Shown piece after piece: positions 9,659 through 18,384 of a stretch of 64,000 nt of DNA. How positions within the stretch are numbered: position 1 is the first letter of the stretch; each line of letters starts with the position of its first letter. A program made the translations under genes and the position numbers. Under the pieces are notes generated by a model. That model was not told where the DNA came from and did not search any database. It saw only the letters and a list, made by a program, of their open reading frames with translations. The DNA comes from Rhodocyclaceae bacterium (GTDB taxonomy: Bacteria; Pseudomonadota; Gammaproteobacteria; Burkholderiales; Rhodocyclaceae). Where the stretch lies: positions 259,247-323,246 of the forward strand of contig JACFMQ010000004.1 of NCBI GenBank assembly GCA_019455325.1. The letters run 5' to 3'.

Positions 9659-9750
9659 ACCGCAGAGGCGCAGAGACGCAGAGGTAACGCAGAGAAATGC
9701 TTTTCCTCGGTTTTCCTCTGCGAATCTCTGCGTCTCTGCGCCTCTGCGGT
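9659..9750. repeat. Palindromic repeat, copy 2
   Basis: A 92-bp element with perfect 25-bp terminal inverted repeats (9659-9683 and 9726-9750) lies between the lipoprotein stop codon and the end of cysB. It shares its termini with copy 1 and differs in the central loop. As transcribed RNA it would form a long hairpin and could terminate or stabilise both converging transcripts. Confidence 0.92.
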
Positions 9751-9767
9751 GGACGTTCGCCTTTTAG

Positions 9768-10700
9768 TCAATCGCCGCCGTTCTTGCGGATCGCCGCGCG
9801 CACCGCCTCTTCGCCGACGTCCGGGCAGACCTTCTCGATGAACGCGTAGGCGTAGCTGCGCAGGTAGGTGCCGCGCCGCACCGCCAGGCGCGTGGTGTTC
9901 GACGGAAAGAGGCTGGGCACCGGGATCAGCGCCAGATCGCGGTCCTTGTCCACGTCGTAGGCCATCGAGGCGACGATGCCGACGCCGAGGTCGAGGCCGA
10001 CGTAGGTCTTGATCACGTCGGCGTCGATCGCCGAGAGCACCACGTCCGGCACGATGCCGGCGTCGGCGAAGGCCTTGTCGACGTGCGCGCGGCCGGTGAA
10101 GCCCTCGTGGTAGGTGATGATCGGATACTCGGCCAAGGCTTCGAGCGTGACCTCGCCGACGCGCAGCAGCGGGTGGTCCTTGCGCACGATCACCGCGTGG
10201 TGCCAGTTGTAGAACGGGAAGGCGGCGATCTCCGGCGACTCGGTCAGCCCTTCGGTGGCGATGCCGACGTCGGCGGCGCCGGAGATCAGCATGTCGGCGA
10301 TCTCCTTCGGGCTGCCCTGGTGCAGCGCCAGATGCACCTTCGGGTAGTCGCTCTTGAACCACTTGATGATCTGCGGCAGCGCGTAGCGCGCCTGCGTGTG
10401 CGTCGTCGCCACGACGAAGCGGCCAGTCTCGCGGCTGGCGAACTGGTCGGCGATGCGGCGCAGGTTCTGCGTGTCGATCAGGATGCGGTCGACCACCTGC
10501 GCCAGCTCCTTGCCCGGCTCGGTCAGCCCGAGCAGACGCTTGCCGCGGCGGACGAAGATCTCGATGCCGAGCTCGTCCTCGAGGTCCTTGATGTGCTTGC
10601 TGACGCCCGGCTGCGAGGTATAGAGGGCGTTCGCCACCTCGGTCAGGTTGAAGTCCTGGCGAACGGTTTCGCGCACGATGCGCAGTTGCTGGAAGTTCAT
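9768..10700 (-). CDS. cysB: LysR-type regulator of sulfur assimilation (CysB family)
   Basis: A 310-residue LysR-type activator. The winged helix-turn-helix is at residues 1-60 (NLTEVANALYTSQPGVSKHI), the effector-binding domain at residues 90-290. The TTHTQARYALP segment is typical of CysB/Cbl proteins, which sense O-acetylserine/N-acetylserine or sulfate-derived signals and activate sulfate and sulfonate genes. It lies downstream of cysA in the same direction with 10 nt between, so it is probably the last gene of the cysTWA-cysB operon. It is the obvious candidate to bind the repeated 26-nt sites described in this window. Confidence 0.93.
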   Translation of the reverse strand: MNFQQLRIVRETVRQDFNLTEVANALYTSQPGVSKHIKDLEDELGIEIFVRRGKRLLGLTEPGKELAQVVDRILIDTQNLRRIADQFASRETGRFVVATTHTQARYALPQIIKWFKSDYPKVHLALHQGSPKEIADMLISGAADVGIATEGLTESPEIAAFPFYNWHHAVIVRKDHPLLRVGEVTLEALAEYPIITYHEGFTGRAHVDKAFADAGIVPDVVLSAIDADVIKTYVGLDLGVGIVASMAYDVDKDRDLALIPVPSLFPSNTTRLAVRRGTYLRSYAYAFIEKVCPDVGEEAVRAAIRKNGGD

Positions 10701-10710
10701 GATGCGCTCC

Positions 10711-11775
<1,065 letters not shown>

Positions 11776-11777
11776 GG

Positions 11778-12680
11778 TCACTCTCCGGATGATTCGGCGC
11801 GCTCGCGCAGCGCTTCCCGCCGCTGGCGGTTCGCCTGCCGCTCGACCAGCGCCTTCAGGCCGAGCGTCACCAGCGCCAGCAGCGCGAGCAGCGAGGCGAC
11901 GGCGAAGGCGGCCGCGTAGTTGTATTCGTTGTAGAGGATCTCGACGTGCAGCGGCATGGTGTTGGTCTTGCCGCGGATGTGCCCGGAGACCACCGACACC
12001 GCGCCGAACTCGCCCATGGCGCGGGCGTTGCAGAGGATCACGCCGTAGAGCAGGCCCCACTTGATGTTGGGCAGCGTGGTGTGCCAGAACACCTGCCAGC
12101 CCGAGGCGCCGAGCACCACCGCCGCCTCTTCCTCTTCCGTGCCCTGCGCCTCCATCAGCGGGATCAGCTCGCGGGCGACGAAGGGGAAGGTGACGAAGAC
12201 GGTGGCGAGCACGATGCCGGGCACGGCGAAGATGATCTTCACGTCGTGCTCGGCGAGCCACGGGCCGAACCAGCCCTGGGCGCCGAACATCAGCACGTAG
12301 ATCAGCCCGGAGATGACCGGCGACACCGAGAACGGCAGGTCGATGAAGGTGATGAGCAGCCGTTTGCCGGGAAACTCGAACTTGGCGATGGCCCAGGCCG
12401 CGGCCACGCCGAAGACGAGGTTGAGCGGCACGGCGATGGCGGCGACGAGCAGCGTCAGCCTGATCGACGCCAGGGCGTCGGGCTCGACCAGCACCGTCAG
12501 GTAGGTGCCCCAGCCCTTCCGCAGCGCCTCGGCGAACACCGTGCCGAGCGGCAGCAGCAGGAAGACGGCGAAGAACGAAAGCGCCAGAGTGATCAGCGTC
12601 ACCTTCACCCACAGCGGCTCGCGCGTGCTCGGCGCTTCGTAGCGATCGGTGGCGCCCGGCAGGGCGATGCTTGCACTCAT
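11778..12680 (-). CDS. cysW: Sulfate ABC transporter permease CysW
   Basis: A 300-residue inner-membrane permease with about six hydrophobic segments and the binding-protein-dependent permease EAA loop ([20 protein letters not shown]). It pairs with CysT to form the sulfate channel. The order cysT-cysW-cysA with 1-2 nt gaps indicates one transcript and coupled translation. Confidence 0.94.
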   Translation of the reverse strand: MSASIALPGATDRYEAPSTREPLWVKVTLITLALSFFAVFLLLPLGTVFAEALRKGWGTYLTVLVEPDALASIRLTLLVAAIAVPLNLVFGVAAAWAIAKFEFPGKRLLITFIDLPFSVSPVISGLIYVLMFGAQGWFGPWLAEHDVKIIFAVPGIVLATVFVTFPFVARELIPLMEAQGTEEEEAAVVLGASGWQVFWHTTLPNIKWGLLYGVILCNARAMGEFGAVSVVSGHIRGKTNTMPLHVEILYNEYNYAAAFAVASLLALLALVTLGLKALVERQANRQRREALRERAESSGE

Positions 12681-12681
12681 C

Positions 12682-13518
12682 TCAGCCTCCCTTGCCGTGG
12701 CGCGTCTGGGCCCAGCCCTGCAGCGCGTTGATGATCAGCAGCAGGACGAAGGAAATGATCAGCATCACCGAGGCGACGGCGGTGGCGCCGGCGTAGTCGT
12801 ACTGCTCCAGCTTGGTGATGATCATCAGCGGCGTGATCTCGGAAACCATCGGCACGTTGCCGGCGATGAAGATGACCGAGCCGTATTCGCCGACGGCGCG
12901 CGCGAAGGCCAGCGCGAAGCCGGTCAGCAAGGCCGGCGTCAGGTGCGGCAGGATGATGCGCACGAAGGTCTGCCAGCGCGAGGCGCCGAGGCCGGCCGCC
13001 GCTTCCTCGACCTCCTTCTCCAGGTCGGCGAGCACCGGCTGCACGGTGCGCACGACGAAGGGCAGGCCGATGAAGACCAGCGCCAGCAGCACGCCGTTCG
13101 GGTTGTACGCGAGGTCGATGCCGTAGGGTTGGAACAGGCTGCCGACGAGGCCGTTCTTGGAATAGATGGTGGCCAGCGCGATGCCGGCGACCGCCGTCGG
13201 CAGCGCGAACGGCAGGTCGATCAGCGCGTCGATCAGCCGCTTGCCGGGGAAGGTGTAGCGCACCAGCACCCAGGCGAAGATCAGCCCGAAGACGGTGTTG
13301 ATCGCCGCCGCCAGCAGCGAGGCGCCGAAGCTCAACTGGTAGGAGGCGACGACGCGCGGATCGGCGACCACCCGCCAGAAGCTCTCCCAGCCCAGCGACA
13401 CGGTGTTGGTGGCGACCGAGGCCAGCGGGATGAGCACGACCAGCGCCAGGTAAACGAGGGTATAGCCCATGGCCAGGCGGAATCCGGGCAGCGCGCTGAA
13501 GCGCCTTATGCTTGCCAT
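12682..13518 (-). CDS. cysT: Sulfate ABC transporter permease CysT
   Basis: A 278-residue permease with six predicted membrane helices and the EAA loop ([17 protein letters not shown]). Length matches E. coli CysU (277). The ATG at 13518 is chosen because GGAGG stands about 6 nt upstream; an in-frame ATG at 13569 would add 17 atypical residues. It is the first gene of the permease/ATPase operon, separated from sbp by a terminator, although a degenerate copy of the sulfur box (ATAAG near 13630) precedes it. Confidence 0.94.
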   Translation of the reverse strand: MASIRRFSALPGFRLAMGYTLVYLALVVLIPLASVATNTVSLGWESFWRVVADPRVVASYQLSFGASLLAAAINTVFGLIFAWVLVRYTFPGKRLIDALIDLPFALPTAVAGIALATIYSKNGLVGSLFQPYGIDLAYNPNGVLLALVFIGLPFVVRTVQPVLADLEKEVEEAAAGLGASRWQTFVRIILPHLTPALLTGFALAFARAVGEYGSVIFIAGNVPMVSEITPLMIITKLEQYDYAGATAVASVMLIISFVLLLIINALQGWAQTRHGKGG

Positions 13519-13654
13519 GGGGGCCTCCGGGGTGTCGAGGGTTGGATCACCGAAAAATCTCCGTTGCATTGCAGCAATCGATGCTGCGAGTCTAGGGAAG
13601 CGTCTTTATTCCCGGAAATACTTATTGGTGAAAAGCTAATCAACTTTTCATATA

Positions 13655-13700
13655 AACAAACAGGGGTTGGTGCCGGCGACGGCGCCCAACCCCTGTTTTC
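13655..13700 (-). terminator. Intrinsic terminator after sbp
   Basis: A perfect 10-bp stem (caggggttgg at 13661-13670 with its complement at 13686-13695) is followed on the minus strand by a T-rich run. It lies 18 nt beyond the sbp stop and would separate or attenuate transcription between sbp and cysT. The plus-strand side also has TTTT after the stem. Confidence 0.8.
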
Positions 13701-13712
13701 GGGGCGCGACGA

Positions 13713-14720
13713 TCAGCGCTTGGCGCCCGGCGCGTAGATCTGGTCGAAGACGCCGCCGTCAGAGAAGTGGACCTTCTGCGCGTTGCGCCAGCCGCCGAAG
13801 ACCTGGTCGATGGTGATCAGCCTGGTCTTGACGAACTTGTCCGCGTACTTGGCGCTGATCTTCGGGTCCTGCGGGCGATAGAAGTTGCGCGCGGCGATCT
13901 CCTGGCCTTCCGGCGAGTACAGGTACTCGAGGTAGGCCTGCGCCACCTTGCGCGTGCCGCGCTTGTCGACGACCTTGTCCACGACCGTGATCGGCGGCTC
14001 GGCGAGGATCGAGAGCGAGGGCACGACGATCTCGAACTTGTCGCCCAGCTCCTTCAGCGACAGGTAGGCTTCGTTCTCCCAGGCCAGCAGCACGTCGCCG
14101 ATGCCGCGCTCGGCGAAGGTCGTGGTCGAGCCGCGGGCGCCGGAGTCGAGCACCTTGACGTTGCGGTAGATCTGGCCGACGAACTCCTTCGCCTTCGCCT
14201 CGTTGCCGCCCGGCTGCTGCAGCGCGTAGGCCCAGGCCGCCAGGTAGTTCCAGCGGGCGCCGCCGGAGGTCTTCGGGTTCGGCGTGATGATCTCGATGCC
14301 CGGCTTGGCCAGGTCGCTCCAGTCCTTCAGGTTCTTCGGGTTGCCCTTGCGCACCAGGAAGACGATCGTCGAGGTGTAGGGCGAGGCGTTGTGCGGCAGG
14401 CGCTTCTGCCAGTCCTGCGGGATCAGGTTGCGGTCGGCGATGGCGTCGATGTCGTAGGCCAGCGCCAGCGTCACCACGTCGGCTTCCAGCCCGTCGATGA
14501 CGGCGCGCGCCTGCTTGCCGGCGCCGCCGTGCGACTGGCTGATCTTGACGTTGTCGCCGGTCTTCGCCTTCCAGTACTTGGCGAAGGCGGCGTTGTAGTC
14601 CTGGTACAGCTCGCGCGTCGGGTCGTAGGAGACGTTGAGCAGTTCGACGTCGGCGGCGAGCGCGTTGCCGCCGATCAGCGCGGTTGCCGCGAGAACCGAG
14701 AAAAGGGCTTTCAGTTTCAT
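13713..14720 (-). CDS. sbp: Periplasmic sulfate-binding protein
   Basis: A 335-residue solute-binding protein that delivers sulfate (or thiosulfate) to CysTWA. The signal peptide is residues 1-22 (ending ALA). Family motifs [56 protein letters not shown] and the C-terminal YRPQDP region are present. It is transcribed from a promoter carrying a 26-nt sulfur-type box 55 nt upstream and is separated from cysT by a terminator, so it can be made in excess of the permease. Confidence 0.95.
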   Translation of the reverse strand: MKLKALFSVLAATALIGGNALAADVELLNVSYDPTRELYQDYNAAFAKYWKAKTGDNVKISQSHGGAGKQARAVIDGLEADVVTLALAYDIDAIADRNLIPQDWQKRLPHNASPYTSTIVFLVRKGNPKNLKDWSDLAKPGIEIITPNPKTSGGARWNYLAAWAYALQQPGGNEAKAKEFVGQIYRNVKVLDSGARGSTTTFAERGIGDVLLAWENEAYLSLKELGDKFEIVVPSLSILAEPPITVVDKVVDKRGTRKVAQAYLEYLYSPEGQEIAARNFYRPQDPKISAKYADKFVKTRLITIDQVFGGWRNAQKVHFSDGGVFDQIYAPGAKR

Positions 14721-14775
14721 GATGACTCCGATGGGATGAGGTAGGACGGAGTCTAGGAAAGCGGCCTGCCGGCGC

Positions 14776-14801
14776 GAACGATTGATTGTTTATTTGCTTA
14801 T
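14776..14801 (-). promoter_or_regulatory. 26-nt sulfur-type box upstream of sbp
   Basis: Read on the minus strand the site begins ATAAGCAAAT and ends CAATCGTTC, 26 nt in all, and lies 55 nt before the sbp start. The same spacing and ends occur at seven other promoters in this window. It overlaps the stop codon of the upstream gene. Binding by CysB is inferred. Confidence 0.75.
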
Positions 14802-15259
14802 GAATCGTCGCCTGATTTGGAACGACGCGTTCGCTGCGGCTTCGCCGCCAGCGCCGGCTTGTCGAACGGCGCCGAGATCTCGTAGCCGTGCGTGCGCAGC
14901 AGGCGCATCGCGCTCTGCAGGGTCCAGCCGCCGCTGCGCCGCGGCGTACGGCGCGCGACCGCCGGCTCCGACACCAGGTCGCAGCCGTGCTCGGCCAGCC
15001 AGGCGCGGATGATCCGGATGCCCTTCTCGCCGATGCCATCGACCAGCCGCAGGCGGCGCACGCCGAGCGCCGCCACTTCCTCCGGCGAGAACTCGGTGCG
15101 GTCGAACATCTTGCGCAGGGCGTTGCGCTGCAGGGTGGGCAGCGCGTGCGAGGGGTGCGCCGCCGCGTCGGCGGCGGGCGGCGGCGCCGCGCCGCCGGCG
15201 TCGGGAAGCGGGGCCGGATCGCCGCCCGCCTGCGCCCGCCATTTGCGTCGAGAAGTCAT
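14798..15259 (-). CDS. Hypothetical protein with a helix-hairpin-helix-like segment
   Basis: A 153-residue protein I cannot assign. Residues 45-105 (FSPEEVAALGVRRLRLVDGIGEKGIRIIRAWLAEHG) look like a helix-hairpin-helix or a small DNA-binding helical domain; the ends are basic and proline/alanine-rich. A second helical part (residues 110-130, SGGWTLQSAMRLLRTHG) follows. An upstream ATG at 15289 would add 10 residues. It lies 35 nt after the flavoprotein gene in the same direction and may be cotranscribed, but nothing links it to sulfide oxidation. Confidence 0.6.
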   Translation of the reverse strand: MTSRRKWRAQAGGDPAPLPDAGGAAPPPAADAAAHPSHALPTLQRNALRKMFDRTEFSPEEVAALGVRRLRLVDGIGEKGIRIIRAWLAEHGCDLVSEPAVARRTPRRSGGWTLQSAMRLLRTHGYEISAPFDKPALAAKPQRTRRSKSGDDS

Positions 15260-15294
15260 GGCGACCGCGTTCCGGGCGGCGTTTCCCATCCGGG

Positions 15295-16566
15295 TCAGGC
15301 GAGCGCGTCGGCCCAGATATTTTTGGCCCAGCCGATGGCGTATGCGGCCTCGATCTCGTTGCGCTGGGCGGAGACGCCGCTGGCGCCCGGCACCACGATC
15401 AGCGTCTTCTTCTCCGCGTCGTAGCGGTGCACCGAGGCCACGTGGATCACGTTCTTCGCATCGACGAAGCTGTAGCACGTGTTGGTCATGAACGGCTCCG
15501 GGTTCGGCGCTTCGCCCGCCAGCAGGTTGAGGATCGCCGCCGCCGCCACCTTGCCGTGCTGGTTCGCCATGAACCCCGACTTCGGCATCAGCGGCGCCGA
15601 CAGCGTCGAATCGCCCAGGATGTGGATGCCCTTGGCGTTCACCGATTCCAGCGACAGCCAGTCCACCTCCGCCCAGCGGCCGTTGGCGAGCTTCGCTCCC
15701 GACTTGGCGACGATGTCGCCGGCCCGCTGCGGCGGCACCACGTTGAGCACGTCGGCCTTGACCTTGTCGAATTCGAGGATGGCCGTGCGGTTGGCGACGT
15801 CCACGTCGCGCAGCTCGCTGTTCGGGCGGTAGTCGACGATGCCCTTGTACAGCTCGTCCCAGGCCTTGGTGAACAGCCCCTTCTTCGAGGTCACCTCGGG
15901 GTTGGCGTCGAGCGCGATCACCTTCGACTTCGGCTTGTGCCGCTTGAAGTAGTCGGCGATCACCGAGATCCGCTCGTACGGCCCCGGCGGGCAGCGGTAC
16001 GGCGCCTTCGGGATGGTCAGCGCATAGACGCCGCCGTCCTTCAGGTCTTCGAGCTGCTTTCTGAGCGCCACGGTCTGCGGGCCGGCCTTCCAGGCGTGCA
16101 GGATCTTCGCCTGCGCGTCCGCCGACTTGAGGGCCGGCACCTGGTCCCACAGGAAATCGACGCCCGGCGACAGGATGGCGCGGTCGTAGTTGATCTCGCC
16201 GCCCTTTTCCAGTTTGATGGTCCGTTTCTCGGCGTCGATGCCGAGCACGCTGTCGTGCACCACGCGCACGCCCCATTTGCGCAGGCCCTCGTAGCTGACG
16301 GTGATGTCGGCGAGCGCCTTGTCGCCGGAGATCACCAGGTTGGAGATCGGGCACGAGATGAATTCGGTGTTGCGCTCGATCAGCGTCACATCGACGCTGC
16401 CGTTGCTCCACAGGCGCAGGTACTTGGCGGCGGTGGCGCCGCCGTAGCCGCCGCCGACCACGACGACGTGGCCGCGGGCCTTGCTGGCGCCGCCGGCGCA
16501 GCCGCCGAGGGTGGCGACGCCGGCGGTGGCGCCGAGGGTCTTGATGAAATCGCGACGATTCAGCAT
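15295..16566 (-). CDS. fccB: Flavocytochrome c sulfide dehydrogenase, flavoprotein subunit
   Basis: A 423-residue FAD enzyme that oxidises sulfide in the periplasm and passes electrons to its cytochrome partner. The N-terminus carries a Tat signal (NRRDFIK) followed by a hydrophobic stretch. The FAD-binding motif VVVVGGGYGGATAAKYL starts at about residue 34. The two cysteines expected to form the redox-active disulfide are visible in APYRCPPGPYER and MTNTCYSFV. The cytochrome gene lies 11 nt upstream. The pair could also serve polysulfide or thiosulfate-linked oxidation; sulfide is the usual substrate. Confidence 0.93.
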   Translation of the reverse strand: MLNRRDFIKTLGATAGVATLGGCAGGASKARGHVVVVGGGYGGATAAKYLRLWSNGSVDVTLIERNTEFISCPISNLVISGDKALADITVSYEGLRKWGVRVVHDSVLGIDAEKRTIKLEKGGEINYDRAILSPGVDFLWDQVPALKSADAQAKILHAWKAGPQTVALRKQLEDLKDGGVYALTIPKAPYRCPPGPYERISVIADYFKRHKPKSKVIALDANPEVTSKKGLFTKAWDELYKGIVDYRPNSELRDVDVANRTAILEFDKVKADVLNVVPPQRAGDIVAKSGAKLANGRWAEVDWLSLESVNAKGIHILGDSTLSAPLMPKSGFMANQHGKVAAAAILNLLAGEAPNPEPFMTNTCYSFVDAKNVIHVASVHRYDAEKKTLIVVPGASGVSAQRNEIEAAYAIGWAKNIWADALA

Positions 16567-16577
16567 GGTCTTCCCCC

Positions 16578-16889
16578 TCACTTCTTCTGCGCCGCGAACC
16601 AGGCCGCGAGCTGCTTGATCTGTTCGTCGGTGTAGCCCTTGGCGATCTGGTGCATGATCGTCGCCGGCCGCGTGCCGGCGCGGAATTCGTGCAGGCGCGA
16701 GGCGATGGTTTCCTGCGCCTCGCCGGCCAGCGGCACTTGCCCCGCTCCCGGGATGGCCTTGCCGTTCGTGCCGTGGCACGGCGCGCACGTGGCGGCGAGA
16801 TTGCGCGTGAAATTGGGGTCTTGCGCCGCGGCCGCGCCCGACACGAGCACAAGCGCGGCCAGAGAAGCCGTTCTGATCGTTCTGTTCAT
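16578..16889 (-). CDS. fccA: Monoheme cytochrome c, sulfide dehydrogenase partner
   Basis: A 103-residue class I cytochrome c with a cleavable signal (residues 1-22, ending AAAQ) and one heme site, CAPCH, plus a likely axial methionine in PATIMHQIAKGY. It is the single-heme type of cytochrome subunit paired with FccB-like flavoproteins and should carry electrons to the respiratory chain. Immediately upstream of fccB and in the same direction. A degenerate sulfur-type box (ATAAGCAATG near 16970) lies about 90 nt upstream. Confidence 0.9.
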   Translation of the reverse strand: MNRTIRTASLAALVLVSGAAAAQDPNFTRNLAATCAPCHGTNGKAIPGAGQVPLAGEAQETIASRLHEFRAGTRPATIMHQIAKGYTDEQIKQLAAWFAAQKK

Positions 16890-17064
16890 GTAAACCTCCC
16901 GCTGGACTGGACCGAAAATCGGTGAGGCGAGTTTAGCCAGCCGCCGCCGCGGCGATAAATACGAAAACCTGCATTGCTTATTTCGCCTCGATATTTGGCG
17001 CCCGGTCGGGCGAGGCGACGATGGAGGCGCGGCGATGTCTTCCGGCTTCAGCGCGCGGCCGGCA

Positions 17065-17340
17065 TCACATCCCGGCTTTCCGCAGCAGATCCGAAGGCTG
17101 GCAGCGCAGCACCCGGGCGATCTTCACCAGATTGACGAAAGTCAGGTTGCGCTCGCCGCGTTCGATCTTGCCCATGTGGCTGCGGTCGATCTCGGCCAGG
17201 TGCGCGAGGGACTCCTGGGACAAATCCATTTCCTTGCGCAGGGTCCGGATCGCCAGGCCGAGCGCCGCCAGTTGTACGTCACGAAGAGAGGGGGCCGCCA
17301 TTTTCATGAGCCGCATCGTGGCAAGTCGAGGCTTAGACAA
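17065..17340 (-). CDS. Small XRE-family regulator
   Basis: A protein of up to 91 residues consisting of little more than a Cro/C1 helix-turn-helix (MDLSQESLAHLAEIDRSHMG followed by KIERGERNLTF). Start is uncertain: ATG codons at 17340, 17316, 17307 and 17301 are in frame. It lies 175 nt upstream of the sulfide dehydrogenase pair in the same direction, so it may regulate or be cotranscribed with them. It resembles the small XRE protein in the encapsulin operon in size and in the GxIERG motif. Confidence 0.8.
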   Translation of the reverse strand: MSKPRLATMRLMKMAAPSLRDVQLAALGLAIRTLRKEMDLSQESLAHLAEIDRSHMGKIERGERNLTFVNLVKIARVLRCQPSDLLRKAGM

Positions 17341-17414
17341 CCACGGCTTTTACGACCCAAATGCGCTAGAATCCATGCCACCAGAAAACGACACACCGCA
17401 TGGAAAAGGGGTTC

Positions 17415-18329
17415 ATGCCCATGAGTCGGAACGATCGCATCGACTGGCAGAGTGCCGCCATCGGCGACATCGTCTTCGTCCATTCCCACGAAGGGATCAT
17501 CGTCACCGACGCCGAGCAGCGGATCGTCTCGGTCAATCCGGGCTTCGTCCGGGTCACCGGCTATACGGCCGACGAAGCGGTCGGCCGTCGCCCCGGCTTC
17601 CTGAGCGCCGGCAGGCACGATCGCGAATTCTACGAACGCATGTGGCAGGCCCTGCACTCGACGGGCAGTTGGCAGGGCGAAATCCGCAACCGGAAAAAAT
17701 CCGGGGAGGAATACGAGGAACTGCTGACCATCTCGACGGTGCGCGACGGACTAGGCCGGATCACGCACTACGTCGGCATCTTCACCGACATCTCGGAGAT
17801 CAAGGCACAGCAGCGCGCGCTGGAGCACATGGCCTACCACGACCCGCTGACCGGCCTGCCCAACCGGACGCTGCTGGCCGACCGCCTGTCCTTCCTGCTG
17901 CCCCACTGCCGGCGCGGCCGGAAGATGCTCGCCGTCTGCTACCTCGATCTCGACGGCTTCAAGCAGATCAACGACGGCTACGGCCATGCCGCCGGCGACC
18001 GGGTGCTGGTCGAGGTCGCCGGCCGGCTCGTCCAGTGCGCCCGCGAAAACGACACCGTCGCCCGCCTGGGCGGCGACGAATTCGTTCTGCTGCTGGGGGA
18101 TTTCGAGCGGGCCGGGCAGATTCGCCGGGCGCTCGACCGGATACTCCGCCGGCTGGCCGTCCCGTGGCGCGACGAGGCGCATGCCTTCGACCTGTCGGCC
18201 AGCATCGGCGTCGCCCTCTACCCAGCCGACGGCAGCGAACCCGACACGCTGCTGCGCCGCGCCGACCAGGCGATGTACGCGGCCAAGCAGAACGGCCGCA
18301 ACAGCTACCGCTTCTTCGCCGCCGGCTGA
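17415..18329 (+). CDS. PAS-GGDEF diguanylate cyclase
   Basis: A 304-residue protein that makes cyclic di-GMP. An N-terminal PAS domain (residues about 10-125, GIIVTDAEQRIVSVNPGFVRV) with a PAC-like end is followed by a GGDEF domain with the intact catalytic sequence GGDEF. A RxxD inhibitory site (REND) stands exactly five residues before it, so product inhibition is expected. No membrane segment is present. The ATG at 17415 is preferred because AAGGGG lies 5 nt before it; an in-frame ATG at 17400 adds five residues. Confidence 0.92.
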   Translation: MPMSRNDRIDWQSAAIGDIVFVHSHEGIIVTDAEQRIVSVNPGFVRVTGYTADEAVGRRPGFLSAGRHDREFYERMWQALHSTGSWQGEIRNRKKSGEEYEELLTISTVRDGLGRITHYVGIFTDISEIKAQQRALEHMAYHDPLTGLPNRTLLADRLSFLLPHCRRGRKMLAVCYLDLDGFKQINDGYGHAAGDRVLVEVAGRLVQCARENDTVARLGGDEFVLLLGDFERAGQIRRALDRILRRLAVPWRDEAHAFDLSASIGVALYPADGSEPDTLLRRADQAMYAAKQNGRNSYRFFAAG

Positions 18330-18338
18330 ATGCAAGAA

Positions 18339-18362
18339 GGCCGGCATGCGGACATGCCGGCC
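18339..18362. terminator. Bidirectional hairpin between convergent genes
   Basis: A perfect 10-bp stem (ggccggcatg at 18339-18348 and its complement at 18353-18362) with a 4-nt loop lies between the ends of the diguanylate cyclase and cysteine desulfurase genes. It is well placed to terminate both, although T-runs are absent. Confidence 0.7.
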
Positions 18363-18384
18363 CTCGTGCGGGGGAAGCCGCCCG

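Noticed and set aside
8977-9687. ATG at 8977 as the true start of the lipoprotein
   Set aside because: It lies in a different frame from the conserved lipobox and gives an arginine-rich product.
9659-9750. CRISPR array or insertion sequence at the palindromic repeats
   Set aside because: There are only two copies, with inverted ends rather than spaced direct repeats, and no transposase gene. A small dispersed palindromic element fits better.
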